The position numbers were made by a program, and so were the translations under genes. Below are positions 1 through 8,306 of a stretch of 64,000 bases of DNA, one piece after another. The notes beneath the pieces were generated by a model. That model was not told the DNA's origin. It made no database searches and saw only the letters and a list, made by a program, of their open reading frames with translations. Position 1 is the stretch's first letter. Every line of letters starts with the position of its first letter. The stretch comes from Bradyrhizobium sp. Ghvi (GTDB lineage Bacteria > Pseudomonadota > Alphaproteobacteria > Rhizobiales > Xanthobacteraceae), in the NCBI RefSeq assembly GCF_900115265.1, contig NZ_FOVU01000004.1, forward strand, positions 308,987 to 372,986. Reading direction: 5' to 3'.

Positions 1-1350
1 ACCGCCTCGCCGCGTCAAGGCTATTTCGAGCAGGATCCTGCTCAGTGGATCGCGGCGACCTTTGCGACACTGGATGCTCTGAAGGCGTCATGTGGACAAG
101 AGCTGGCGGCGGTCGAAGGCATCGGGCTGTCCGGCCAGATGCATGGTGCGACGCTGCTCGATGCGAACGACAGGCCGTTGCGGCCCTGCATCCTCTGGAA
201 TGACGGGCGTTCCGCCGCGGAGTGCCGCGTCCTGGAGCAACGCTGGCCTGCCTTGCGTGCGACGACCGGCAACAAGGCGATGCCCGGTTTCACGGCACCA
301 AAATTGCTCTGGATCGCGACACACGAGCCTGAGATCTTTGCTGCGACGAGACGTGTCCTGATGCCCAAGGCATATTTGCGGCTGGTGCTGTCAGGCGAGG
401 CGATCGAGGATGTCTCGGACGCATCGGGATCCCTGTGGCTCGACGTCGCGCGACGGGACTGGTCGGATGCGGCATTGGCCGCGACTGGCCTGTCGCGTGC
501 ACACATGCCGCGCCTGGTCGAAGGGTGCGCCCCCGCGGCGACACTATGCGGCGAGCTCGCGCAGCGGTGGGGAATGGTTCGGCGGCCGATGATCGCGGGC
601 GGCGCCGGCGACAATCCCGCGGGCGCGATCGGTATCGGCGCGATCGAGCCGGGAACCGCTTTCATCTCGCTGGGAACCTCAGGCGCCTTGCTGGCGCCGA
701 CCGACCACATTGCCGCCAATCCGGACCGCGTGGTCCATACTTTCTGCCACGCCATCCCCGGCATGTGGATTCAGGCTGGCGCGATCCTTTCGGCGGCTTC
801 CTGCCTTGCCTGGGCCGCGCGCCTGTTCGGCCTCACTGAACCCGAGCTGCTGGCGCCACTGGGCTCGCGGCCGCAGGCGCCGTCTCCCGTGAGCTTCCTG
901 CCTTATCTTGCGGGTGAGCGGACGCCGCACGATGATCCTGTCGTGCGCGGCATGCTCGATGGTCTCAGTCACGGCACCGACCGCGCGGCGGTCGTGCAGG
1001 CGGTGCTCGAGGGCGTCGCCTTCGCGCTCGCCGATTGCCGGGACGCGCTTGGTGATGCCGGCATCGTTGTGACGGAGGCCGATGTCATTGGCGGCGGTTC
1101 ACGGTCTGGGTTCTGGCTCTCGGTGCTCGCCAATGTGTTGACTATTCCGATCCATCGTTTCGCCGACGGAGAAACTGGGGCCGCGTTTGGTGCGGCAAGA
1201 TTGGGGCGGCTTGCTGTCACAGGCGAGGCAATCGAAGCTGTCTGCACGCCACCGCAACGCGTCGAAACTTTCGAACCCGATCGCGCGCTGGCGGACGCGT
1301 ATGCGGCGCGGCTTCCCGCCTGGCGCGAGCTGTATCGGCCGCGCCACTAG
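1..1350 (+). CDS. xylB: xylulokinase (FGGY family), 5' end outside window
   Basis: Phosphorylates D-xylulose (or a related ketose) with ATP to feed the pentose phosphate pathway. The reading frame is open from base 1, so the true start lies upstream; 449 residues are visible against about 480 for the family. Visible FGGY features: GQMHG near visible residue 46, the AGGAGDN segment near 200, the nucleotide-binding LGTSG near 224, YLAGERTPH near 303 and a GGGSRS motif near 365. An internal ATG at 139 would cut off the conserved N-terminal part and is not the start. The sugar ABC transporter genes follow on the same strand after 128 bases, which supports a sugar-kinase role. The exact substrate (xylulose versus another ketose) is inferred from resemblance. 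Confidence 0.88.
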   Translation, partial: TASPRQGYFEQDPAQWIAATFATLDALKASCGQELAAVEGIGLSGQMHGATLLDANDRPLRPCILWNDGRSAAECRVLEQRWPALRATTGNKAMPGFTAPKLLWIATHEPEIFAATRRVLMPKAYLRLVLSGEAIEDVSDASGSLWLDVARRDWSDAALAATGLSRAHMPRLVEGCAPAATLCGELAQRWGMVRRPMIAGGAGDNPAGAIGIGAIEPGTAFISLGTSGALLAPTDHIAANPDRVVHTFCHAIPGMWIQAGAILSAASCLAWAARLFGLTEPELLAPLGSRPQAPSPVSFLPYLAGERTPHDDPVVRGMLDGLSHGTDRAAVVQAVLEGVAFALADCRDALGDAGIVVTEADVIGGGSRSGFWLSVLANVLTIPIHRFADGETGAAFGAARLGRLAVTGEAIEAVCTPPQRVETFEPDRALADAYAARLPAWRELYRPRH

Positions 1351-1478
1351 CATCGCTTTGCGTCGGTATTTCTGTCTGTTCGCTGTTGCCCTGTGCTGCG
1401 GCCTTTTGTTTAATGTGCGCACCGCGTCTGTAAAAATGAGAGGCGGACAGGGAAACGCATTGTGCGGCGGGAGGCACG

Positions 1479-3002
1479 ATGAACGATCCGATCCTCGAGA
1501 TGCGGGGAGTGTCAAAATCCTTCTTCGGCATCAAGGCGCTTCGCGCGGTTGACCTGACGGTCTATGCCGGCGAGGTTCACGCCTTGATGGGGGAAAACGG
1601 CGCCGGCAAATCGACGCTCATGAAGATCCTGTCGGGCGCCTTCCGGCCCGATCCGGGCGGGGAAATCCGGATCGAGGGGAAGCCGGCGCGGATCGAGGGT
1701 CCGCTCGGCGGCCGTGCCGCGGGCATCTCGATCATCTATCAGGAATTGTCTTTGGCCCCCAATCTGAGCGTTGCGGAGAATATTTATCTCGGCCGAGAGG
1801 TCTCGCGTTCAGGTTTGCTGGCACGGAGCGCCATGCGCGAGGGCGTTGGTCCGATTCTGGAGCGGCTGGGGGCGGACTTCCTGCCGTCGACATTGGTGGC
1901 GCATCTCTCCATGGGCCAGCGCCAGCTCGTCGAGATCGCGCGTGCGCTGCACGCGCGATCGAAGATCCTGATCATGGACGAGCCGACCACCGCGCTGTCA
2001 GCCGGCGAGAGCGAACGGTTGTTTGCGCTCATCCGTCAGCTCCGCGCCGAGGGCCTCGCCATCATCTACATCTCGCACCGCATGGACGAGGTCTATGCGC
2101 TCGGCGACCGCGTCACCGTGCTGCGCGACGGTCGACTGGTCGGCTCGCTCGACCAGCAGGACATCCGCGCCGACACCATCGTTCGTATGATGGTCGGGCG
2201 CGACGTCTCGTCTTTCTATAAGAAGGACCATGATCCCAACGCCGGCAGGGGTCACCCCGTGCTCACCGCGATCGACATGGCCGACGGGCAGCGCGTGAAG
2301 GGCTGCTCGCTCACCGTGCATGCGGGCGAGGTGGTGGGGCTTGCCGGCCTGATCGGGGCCGGCCGCACCGAGCTTGCGCATCTCATTATCGGCGCGGCGC
2401 CGAAAATTTCGGGCCGTCTCGAACTCGAGGGCCAGCCCATCGATATCCGCACGCCCGGCGAGGCGCTCGAGGCGGGCATTGCCTATCTAACCGAGGACAG
2501 GAAGGCGCTCGGCCTGTTTCTCGACATGTCGTGTCTGGACAACATCAATCTCGCTGTGCTGGGGCGCGATGCCAAGCTCGGCTGGTTCCTGGACCGGGAC
2601 AAGGCGCGCGAGCGCGCCGACAGGGCTTTCGTCGGGCTCAGCATCCGCGCCGCCAATATCGGCGTTCCCGCAGGCGGCCTCTCCGGCGGCAACCAGCAGA
2701 AGCTGCTGTTGTCGCGGCTTCTCGCCATTGCGCCAAAGGTCCTGATTCTGGATGAGCCGACGCGCGGCGTCGATGTCGGTGCCAAGTCGGAGATTTATTC
2801 GATCATCGACAATCTCGCCAAGGTCGGCACCGCGATTCTCGTCATCTCGTCCGATCTGCCTGAAATTATCGGCATCTGCGACCGCGTCCTGGTAATGCGG
2901 TCGGGGCTCATCGCGGGTGAAGTCATACGTGGCCCGAATTCGCCGTTGACACAGGAGGACATCATGGCGTTTGCCACGGGGATGGAGCACCTCGATGCCT
3001 GA
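1479..3002 (+). CDS. sugar ABC transporter ATP-binding protein (RbsA/XylG type, two ATPase domains)
   Basis: Energises uptake of a monosaccharide by a CUT2-type ABC importer. The 507-residue protein has the tandem ATPase layout of RbsA/MglA/XylG. The first domain has Walker A GENGAGKST at residues 38-46, signature LSMGQ near 143 and Walker B LIMDEPT near 163. The second domain has the usual degenerate P-loop GLIGAGRTE near 292, signature LSGGN near 405 and LILDEPTRGVD near 422. The ATG at 1479 is preceded by GGGAGG. Its last codons overlap the permease start by 8 bases, a sign of translational coupling. With the upstream kinase it suggests a xylose/ribose-like substrate, which the sequence alone cannot fix. 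Confidence 0.92.
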   Translation: MNDPILEMRGVSKSFFGIKALRAVDLTVYAGEVHALMGENGAGKSTLMKILSGAFRPDPGGEIRIEGKPARIEGPLGGRAAGISIIYQELSLAPNLSVAENIYLGREVSRSGLLARSAMREGVGPILERLGADFLPSTLVAHLSMGQRQLVEIARALHARSKILIMDEPTTALSAGESERLFALIRQLRAEGLAIIYISHRMDEVYALGDRVTVLRDGRLVGSLDQQDIRADTIVRMMVGRDVSSFYKKDHDPNAGRGHPVLTAIDMADGQRVKGCSLTVHAGEVVGLAGLIGAGRTELAHLIIGAAPKISGRLELEGQPIDIRTPGEALEAGIAYLTEDRKALGLFLDMSCLDNINLAVLGRDAKLGWFLDRDKARERADRAFVGLSIRAANIGVPAGGLSGGNQQKLLLSRLLAIAPKVLILDEPTRGVDVGAKSEIYSIIDNLAKVGTAILVISSDLPEIIGICDRVLVMRSGLIAGEVIRGPNSPLTQEDIMAFATGMEHLDA

Positions 3003-4035
3003 CAATGCTGCCTCGAAGGCCCAGCCCGCACCGACGACGACCAATGGTGCTGCCGCAGAGACCAAACGCCAGCGGGTGAGGCTGCTGATCAGCGCGCTCG
3101 GCATGCTGCCGGTGCTGCTGATCCTCTGCATCGGTTTTCATTTCCTGTCCGATGGCCGTTTCTTCACCGGACAGAATCTCGGCATCGTCCTCCAGCAGGC
3201 CGCCGTCAACACCGTGCTCGCCGCCGGCATGACTTTCGTCATCCTGACCGGCGGCATCGATCTGTCGGTCGGCTCGATCCTGGCGGCGTCGGCGATGGCC
3301 GGCTTGACAATTTCGAAACTGCCCGAGTTGAGTGGCCTGTGGTTGCCGGTCGCGGTTCTCACTGGCCTCGGTTTCGGCGTGGTCAATGGCGCGCTGATCG
3401 CGCTGTTGCGCCTGCCGCCCTTCATCGTCACGCTGGGCTCGCTGACCGCGGTGCGCGGCCTGGCGCGGCTGCTCGGCGCCGACACCACGGTGTTCAATCC
3501 ATCGATTCCCTACGCTTTCATCGGCAACGGTTCGCTGACACTCGTGCCCGGCGTCGCCTCGATCCCATGGCTCTCGGTGATCGCGCTGCTCGTCATCCTT
3601 GTCTCGTGGCTGGTGCTGCGGCGCACCGTGCTGGGCGTGCATATCTATGCTGTGGGCGGCAACGAAAGCGCGGCGCGGCTTGCCGGCATCAAGGTCTGGG
3701 GCGTCCTGATCTTCGTCTATGGCGTGTCGGGATTGCTGGCGGGACTAGGCGGCGCCATGCAGGCGGCGCGCCTGTATGCGGCCAACGGCTTGCAACTCGG
3801 CCAAAGCTACGAGCTCGACGCCATCACCGCAGTCATCCTCGGCGGCACGTCTTTCGTCGGCGGCATCGGCTCGATCTGGGGGACGCTGATCGGCGCGCTG
3901 ATCATCGCCGTGCTCTCGAACGGCCTGATCCTCACCGGCGTCTCCGACATCTGGCAATATGTGATCAAGGGCCTGGTAATCATTGGCGCCGTCGCGCTCG
4001 ATCGGTATCGACTGCAGGGCTCCGCCAGAACTTGA
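2995..4035 (+). CDS. sugar ABC transporter permease (RbsC/XylH type)
   Basis: Membrane subunit of the CUT2 sugar importer encoded with its neighbours. The 346-residue product has a short polar N-terminus followed by about eight to ten hydrophobic segments, and the family-typical stretch GGIDLSVGSILA near residue 85. The C-terminal half carries GGTSFVGGIGSIWGTLIGA, characteristic of BPD_transp_2 permeases. I place the start at the ATG at 2995, inside the end of the ATPase gene (8-base overlap); an in-frame ATG at 2971 would add only residues unlike the family. It acts in the inner membrane with the ATPase and the binding protein downstream. Confidence 0.9.
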   Translation: MPDNAASKAQPAPTTTNGAAAETKRQRVRLLISALGMLPVLLILCIGFHFLSDGRFFTGQNLGIVLQQAAVNTVLAAGMTFVILTGGIDLSVGSILAASAMAGLTISKLPELSGLWLPVAVLTGLGFGVVNGALIALLRLPPFIVTLGSLTAVRGLARLLGADTTVFNPSIPYAFIGNGSLTLVPGVASIPWLSVIALLVILVSWLVLRRTVLGVHIYAVGGNESAARLAGIKVWGVLIFVYGVSGLLAGLGGAMQAARLYAANGLQLGQSYELDAITAVILGGTSFVGGIGSIWGTLIGALIIAVLSNGLILTGVSDIWQYVIKGLVIIGAVALDRYRLQGSART

Positions 4036-4128
4036 AGGCTCTGCGTGCACCTGAGTGCGCGGTGTGAAATTCGGTTGCGGCAACTGGTCTGCCGTACCGG
4101 CTTTGAAGACAGACCAGGGAGGAAGACA

Positions 4129-5076
4129 ATGTTGAAGATGACTATGCTTGCTGGCGCCGCGATGGCGCTTGCCCTGACAACCGCACCGTCTTCGGCCAAG
4201 GAGCTCAAGTCGATCGGCGTCTCGCTGGGCTCGATGGGCAACCCGTTCTTCGTGGCCCTATCGAAGGGCGCCGAGTTCGAGGCCAAGAAGACCAATCCTA
4301 GCGTGAAGATCACCACTGTCGGCTTCGAATACGACCTCGGCAAGCAGGTGACGCAAATCGACAATTTCATCGCCGCCGGCGTCGACCTGATCCTTTTGAA
4401 TCCCGGCGACCCCAAGGCGATTGGACCCGCGATCAAGAAGGCGCAGGCGGCGGGCATCGTCGTCGTTGCCGTCGACACCGCGGCCGAGGGCGCCGATGCC
4501 ACGGTGACCACCAACAATGTCCAGGCCGGCGAGATCTCGTGCCAGTACATCGTCGACAAGCTCGGCGGCAAAGGCGACGTCATCATCGAGAACGGACCGC
4601 AGGTCTCCGCCGTGATCGACCGCGTGACCGGCTGCAAGAATGTCTTTGGGAAGAATTCGGGGATCAAGGTGCTGTCCAGCGACCAGGATGGCAAGGGCTC
4701 GCGCGAAGGCGGCCTCACCGTCGCGCAGGGCTACCTGACGCGCTTCCCCAAGATCGACGCCATCTTCGCCATCAACGATCCGCAGGCGATCGGCACTGAT
4801 CTTGCGGCAAAACAGCAAAACCGCAGCGGCATCATCATCACCTCGGTCGACGGTGCGCCCGACATCGAGGCAGCGCTCAAGGATCCGGCATCGCCGCAGA
4901 TCCAGGCGTCGGCGTCGCAGGACCCGTTCTTCATGGCGCGGCGCGCCGTGCAGGTCGGCGTCGGCATCCTTAACGGTCAGAAGCCGGCCTCGACCGTCGA
5001 GCTGCTGCCGTCGAAGCTCGTGACCCGCGACAATATCAAGGATTACAAGGGCTGGACCTCGGATCGTTCGCAGTAG
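4129..5076 (+). CDS. periplasmic sugar-binding protein of the ABC importer
   Basis: Captures the sugar in the periplasm and delivers it to the permease. The 315-residue protein starts at the ATG at 4129 after a GGGAGG ribosome-binding site; the frame extends upstream to 4045 but that part does not look like protein. Residues 1-24 form a Sec signal peptide (hydrophobic core then PSSAKE). The remainder is a type I periplasmic binding fold: IGVSLGSMGNPFF at the start of lobe 1, LILLNPGDPKAIGP in the hinge region, and IFAINDPQAIGT and ITSVDGAPD in lobe 2, as in RbsB-like proteins. It is the last gene of the operon, before a strong hairpin at 5090-5120. Confidence 0.92.
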   Translation: MLKMTMLAGAAMALALTTAPSSAKELKSIGVSLGSMGNPFFVALSKGAEFEAKKTNPSVKITTVGFEYDLGKQVTQIDNFIAAGVDLILLNPGDPKAIGPAIKKAQAAGIVVVAVDTAAEGADATVTTNNVQAGEISCQYIVDKLGGKGDVIIENGPQVSAVIDRVTGCKNVFGKNSGIKVLSSDQDGKGSREGGLTVAQGYLTRFPKIDAIFAINDPQAIGTDLAAKQQNRSGIIITSVDGAPDIEAALKDPASPQIQASASQDPFFMARRAVQVGVGILNGQKPASTVELLPSKLVTRDNIKDYKGWTSDRSQ

Positions 5077-5089
5077 AACGGGCTGCAAA

Positions 5090-5120
5090 GGACGGCGATC
5101 TTCGCGTGGGATCGCCGTCC
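5090..5120. terminator. bidirectional terminator hairpin
   Basis: Perfect 11-bp stem, GGACGGCGATC at 5090-5100 and GATCGCCGTCC at 5110-5120, with a 9-base loop. It lies exactly between the convergent ends of the sugar-binding protein gene and the efflux gene (5123). The T-run is weak, so Rho may assist. Confidence 0.75.
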
Positions 5121-5122
5121 AC

Positions 5123-6322
5123 CTATCTTTGCTCGACCGCGCGTTTCGGCACCATCGGCAAGGCGACAGCGAAGATCGCAACGCCGATGATCCACACAAG
5201 CCCAGTCCAGTCCGGCCGCGACAAGGCGTAGATTCCGCCGAAGGCGAGCGGGCCGAGGATCGCAGCCAGGCTGACGAAGCTCGCGACGACGCCCTGCAAT
5301 TGGCCCTGGCGTTCGCCATCAACGGCTTTGGACTGGAGCGCGCGCAGTGCGGGCGCGCTGATGCCGCCGAACGCGATCAATGGGATCAGTCCGAAGGCGA
5401 TCCAGCTTGCGTGCGTGAAGGCGAGGACGAGGAGGGCGATGGCCTCGCAGCCGATGCCGAGAAGCAGCGTACCGCGTTCGCCGAGCCGTGTTGTGAGCGG
5501 TGCAATGGCGAAGGCCTGCACCAGGGTCACCAATGCCCCGAAGATGCCGAGCGAAAGGCCGATCTCGGTTGCGCTCCAATGGAAGCGGTCCGTGACGAAG
5601 AGCACCCAGAGCGTGCTGTAGGTCTGGCCGACCAGACTGACCAGCAGAAACACCGTCAGCAGCGGGATCAGCGTGCGGAACGTCAGCGCCCAGCGCAGCG
5701 GTGCAAGCGGGTTCAGCGTCCGCCATGGGAAGGGCCTGTGTGCGGTGCGGTGCGTTTCCGGCAGAACGAACCACGCAATCAGGACGTTCATGCTGCTCAA
5801 TGCGGCCGCGGCGAGGAAGGGCGCGCGCAGCGAAATGTCGCCGAGCAGGCCGCCGATGACAGGACCGACGACGAAGCCCGCGCCGAAGCAGGCATGGAAC
5901 AGGCCGAAATGGCGCGCGCGCCCCGCTTCGGGCGTGACGTCTGCGATGGTGGCGGTGATCATTGCCACGCCCGCCGCGGTTAACCCGGCGATGGTGCGGC
6001 TGATGAACAGCAGCCACAGATGTGGCGTGAAGGCCATGACCAGATAGTCGATGGTCGAATCGGCAAGGGCCAGCAGGAGCACTGGCCGACGGCCGAGCCG
6101 GTCCGACAGGACGCCGAGCACCGGCGTGACGAGGAATTGTGTGAGCGCATGTAGTGCCAGCAGGGTCCCGTAGAGCGCGGATACGTTATCCGTGCCGGCC
6201 ATGGCACGCAGCAGATTGGGCAGGGTCGGGAAGATCAGTGCGATGCCTGATGCCTCGAGGGCGGCGCAAGCGAGGATCGCGACAAGCGGCCGCCTCGTGG
6301 GATTTCGTGGCGTGTCAGTCAG
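5123..6322 (-). CDS. TetA-like MFS multidrug/tetracycline efflux transporter, probable CTG start
   Basis: Twelve-helix major facilitator that would export a drug or metabolite in exchange for protons. The motif A sequence GVLSDRLGRRPVLL lies between helices 2 and 3, and the overall pattern is that of class TetA/TCR antiporters. The first ATG (6202) would remove helix 1. Reading upstream in frame gives a good helix 1 (LVAILACAALEASGIALIFP), with the frame beginning at a CTG at 6322 whose last bases overlap the TGA of the upstream acyltransferase gene as CTGA. That start gives 399 residues, the usual TetA length. No ATG, GTG or TTG exists in that stretch, so a CTG start by translational coupling is my inference. 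Substrate unknown; no adjacent TetR is seen. Confidence 0.8.
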   Translation of the reverse strand: MTDTPRNPTRRPLVAILACAALEASGIALIFPTLPNLLRAMAGTDNVSALYGTLLALHALTQFLVTPVLGVLSDRLGRRPVLLLALADSTIDYLVMAFTPHLWLLFISRTIAGLTAAGVAMITATIADVTPEAGRARHFGLFHACFGAGFVVGPVIGGLLGDISLRAPFLAAAALSSMNVLIAWFVLPETHRTAHRPFPWRTLNPLAPLRWALTFRTLIPLLTVFLLVSLVGQTYSTLWVLFVTDRFHWSATEIGLSLGIFGALVTLVQAFAIAPLTTRLGERGTLLLGIGCEAIALLVLAFTHASWIAFGLIPLIAFGGISAPALRALQSKAVDGERQGQLQGVVASFVSLAAILGPLAFGGIYALSRPDWTGLVWIIGVAIFAVALPMVPKRAVEQR

Positions 6323-7452
6323 CTGACGGTTTCCGGAAGCGCTGATGATGCAAGGGGCGAATCTTCCGCCGAGCGAATGGGGGCGGCCAAGTCAGGTGCA
6401 GTCCACCTGGCGCCCGCTTCTTCCACCGCGAGCGCGACGGCCTCGTCATTTTCGGGCGGTATCGCGGTCAGGAGATCCGGTCGCTGGCGTTGCGCGATCG
6501 CGAGATAGGGATCGTTGGGGATAGGGTGCCAGAGCCAATAGGCCGCCGGCTGTGTCGCCGTGAAGCCATCGACATGCGCCGCGACCTCCTGCGTGAATTC
6601 GGATGCTGCGGCCTGCGCAGGCATCCATGTCGGGTATGCGATCGGGGCGAGAATGTTCATGGAAAAGCCCGTCGCGTCGCGGCGCGACGCAAAGCCGGGC
6701 AGAACCAGAGTGCCCGTCCGTGCGTAACGGGCAGGTCCAGGTGGATAGCGGAAATCGGAGTCGTGAGCCTTGACGGTGATCCCGGCGTATCTGGCGCTGG
6801 GGTAGACGTCCACAACCATGAAGACGACGCCGTTGTTCTGAAGGACTCTCGAGATCTCGGCTCCGGTATTGCGTCTTGCGAATGCGATGGGCGTAGCTGC
6901 CGTTGCGCTCCGCCCCGCGTAGATCCACCGCTCGGTCGGCGTCGGCTGCCGGCCGATCGAATAGACGAAGCCGACGTTGAATCCACGGTCCTTCAGATGT
7001 GCCGCGAACAGTTCGAGGCTCCCGATGTGAGGCACTGCAATGATGCAGCCATTGCGCGACCGTGAGAGCGCCCGCGCGAGACGATCGAGAGCCTTTTTCG
7101 GGATCCTGGCTTCGAGGCCCATGGCCCTGTCGCGATCCTGCTGGAGATTGGCAAGGTCGAAGAGGACGGTGAGCCAGGCAGCCAAACCGTCGATCACATG
7201 ATCTGATGTTGCTGTGCCGCGGCGAATGATGCTCTGGCGCAGGAACATGTTTTTGCCCATCGTACTCGGCGTGCTCGCGATCAGGCTTGCGATCTCGCGC
7301 GCAAAATCGGTCTGGCGCGCGACGGGAACGATGGGAGCGAGGCGGTCGACAAGATTCACGACGGCGGTTTGGATGTCTCCGTGCTCACGGGGAAAGGGGC
7401 GCGGATTCGGCTCGCGCGGGTCGATCGCCGCTGCTGTTTCCCGAAACGTCAC
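6319..7452 (-). CDS. lysophospholipid/lipid A acyltransferase-like protein
   Basis: Probably a membrane-associated acyltransferase of the LPLAT superfamily (LpxL/HtrB-like fold). With a GTG start at 7452 the protein has 377 residues. The H-x4-E catalytic pattern is at 142-147 (HIGSLE) in the context VPHIGSLELFAAHL, and a later segment GVVFMVVDVYP resembles the second conserved block of these enzymes. The GTG is preceded by a run of eight G residues, a much better ribosome-binding site than anything before the ATG at 7500. Overall similarity to known LpxL is weak, so the acyl acceptor is unknown. Its stop overlaps the start of the efflux gene, so the two are probably co-translated. Confidence 0.55.
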   Translation of the reverse strand: MTFRETAAAIDPREPNPRPFPREHGDIQTAVVNLVDRLAPIVPVARQTDFAREIASLIASTPSTMGKNMFLRQSIIRRGTATSDHVIDGLAAWLTVLFDLANLQQDRDRAMGLEARIPKKALDRLARALSRSRNGCIIAVPHIGSLELFAAHLKDRGFNVGFVYSIGRQPTPTERWIYAGRSATAATPIAFARRNTGAEISRVLQNNGVVFMVVDVYPSARYAGITVKAHDSDFRYPPGPARYARTGTLVLPGFASRRDATGFSMNILAPIAYPTWMPAQAAASEFTQEVAAHVDGFTATQPAAYWLWHPIPNDPYLAIAQRQRPDLLTAIPPENDEAVALAVEEAGARWTAPDLAAPIRSAEDSPLASSALPETVS

Positions 7453-7595
7453 TTGCCCCCCCAACCCAATCAAATATTGCGGAAAAATCACATCATACAA
7501 GTGTTACCAGGTTCTCAAGGTATTGCCTTCAACCCATCGGCGGCACGCCCGGACCCGCGGCTTGAATCCTCGGAAAAGGAACGGTTTAGCCCGCA

Positions 7596-7789
7596 GGTGG
7601 TCTTCCTCGCCGGGATCGTCGGCTATCGCGGCGAGATCTCCTTCGACGCTTCGACGGCACACCGCGCAAGCTGCTCATATCAGCCGCCTCGACGAGCTCG
7701 GCTGGCGCGCGACGACCTCGCTTCACGATGGCTTGAAGCGCGCCTATGAGGCGTATCAGGCGACTACGCTGGTTCCGGCCCGATTCTAG
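7596..7789 (+). pseudogene. remnant of GDP-L-fucose synthase C-terminus (fcl/wcaG-like)
   Basis: No intact gene lies at 7500-7850, but three frames in succession spell the end of a GDP-fucose synthase. Frame 1 gives LAGIVGYRGEISFD, the next frame gives FDGTPRKLL, and frame 2 gives SRLDELGWRATTSLHDGLKRAY and then ends in TAG at 7789. In the family these join as GEI-FDxSKPDGTPRKLLDVSRL-LGW. Small deletions between the pieces have broken the frame. The upstream 80% of the gene is absent. A decayed fragment of a surface-polysaccharide gene is the best explanation. Confidence 0.7.
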
Positions 7790-7853
7790 GAACAATCACC
7801 GCGAGCACGAGTTGGCCGCTCGGGTAGGGGCGACATGCCACACGAGGCCGTCA

Positions 7854-8306
7854 GTGCAAGACATCGTGCGCGTGCGCTCGACTGCGCAAATCGCTGGCCA
7901 TCCCATTCATCCGATGCTGGTGCCGGTCCCGATCGTATGCTTCATCGGCGCGCTGCTGACCGACATCACCTATGTCGTGTCTGCCGAGATCATGTGGGCG
8001 GATTTCTCCGCCTGGCTTCTCCTCGCCGGGGTCATTTTCGGCGTGCTGGCTGCGATCGCCGGCCTGACTGACTTCCTTGGCAATCGCCTGGTGCGCGCGC
8101 AGTCGCCAGCCTGGCCGCATCTGATCGGCAACGTCGTGGCGATGATCCTCGCGATCATCAACGCGCTCATTCACACGCGCGATGCCTGGACCTCGGTGTG
8201 GCCGTGGGGGCTCGTTCTTTCGGTGCTCACCGTGCTGATCCTGCCGGTCACCGGCTGGCTTGGCTGGGCCATGGTGTACCGCCACGGCGTGGGAGTTGCG
8301 CGATGA
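7854..8306 (+). CDS. DUF2231-type inner membrane protein
   Basis: Small integral membrane protein with four predicted helices. The N-terminal AGHPIHPMLVPVPI is the diagnostic start of the DUF2231 family, which is often found near haem or redox proteins; its function is unknown. I prefer the GTG at 7854 (VQDIVRVRSTAQ...), giving 150 residues, because homologous proteins begin with a similar D-I-V-R-V-R-S stretch; the long upstream extension in frame (to 7746) runs through the fucose-synthase remnant. Its TGA overlaps the ATG of the dehydrogenase gene (ATGA at 8303-8306), so the two proteins are probably made together. Confidence 0.75.
   Translation: MQDIVRVRSTAQIAGHPIHPMLVPVPIVCFIGALLTDITYVVSAEIMWADFSAWLLLAGVIFGVLAAIAGLTDFLGNRLVRAQSPAWPHLIGNVVAMILAIINALIHTRDAWTSVWPWGLVLSVLTVLILPVTGWLGWAMVYRHGVGVAR

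Noticed and set aside
7586..7795. Small minus-strand frame of 69 codons
   Set aside because: It is antisense to the GDP-fucose synthase remnant and its C-terminus is only Arg/Ser; no ribosome site.
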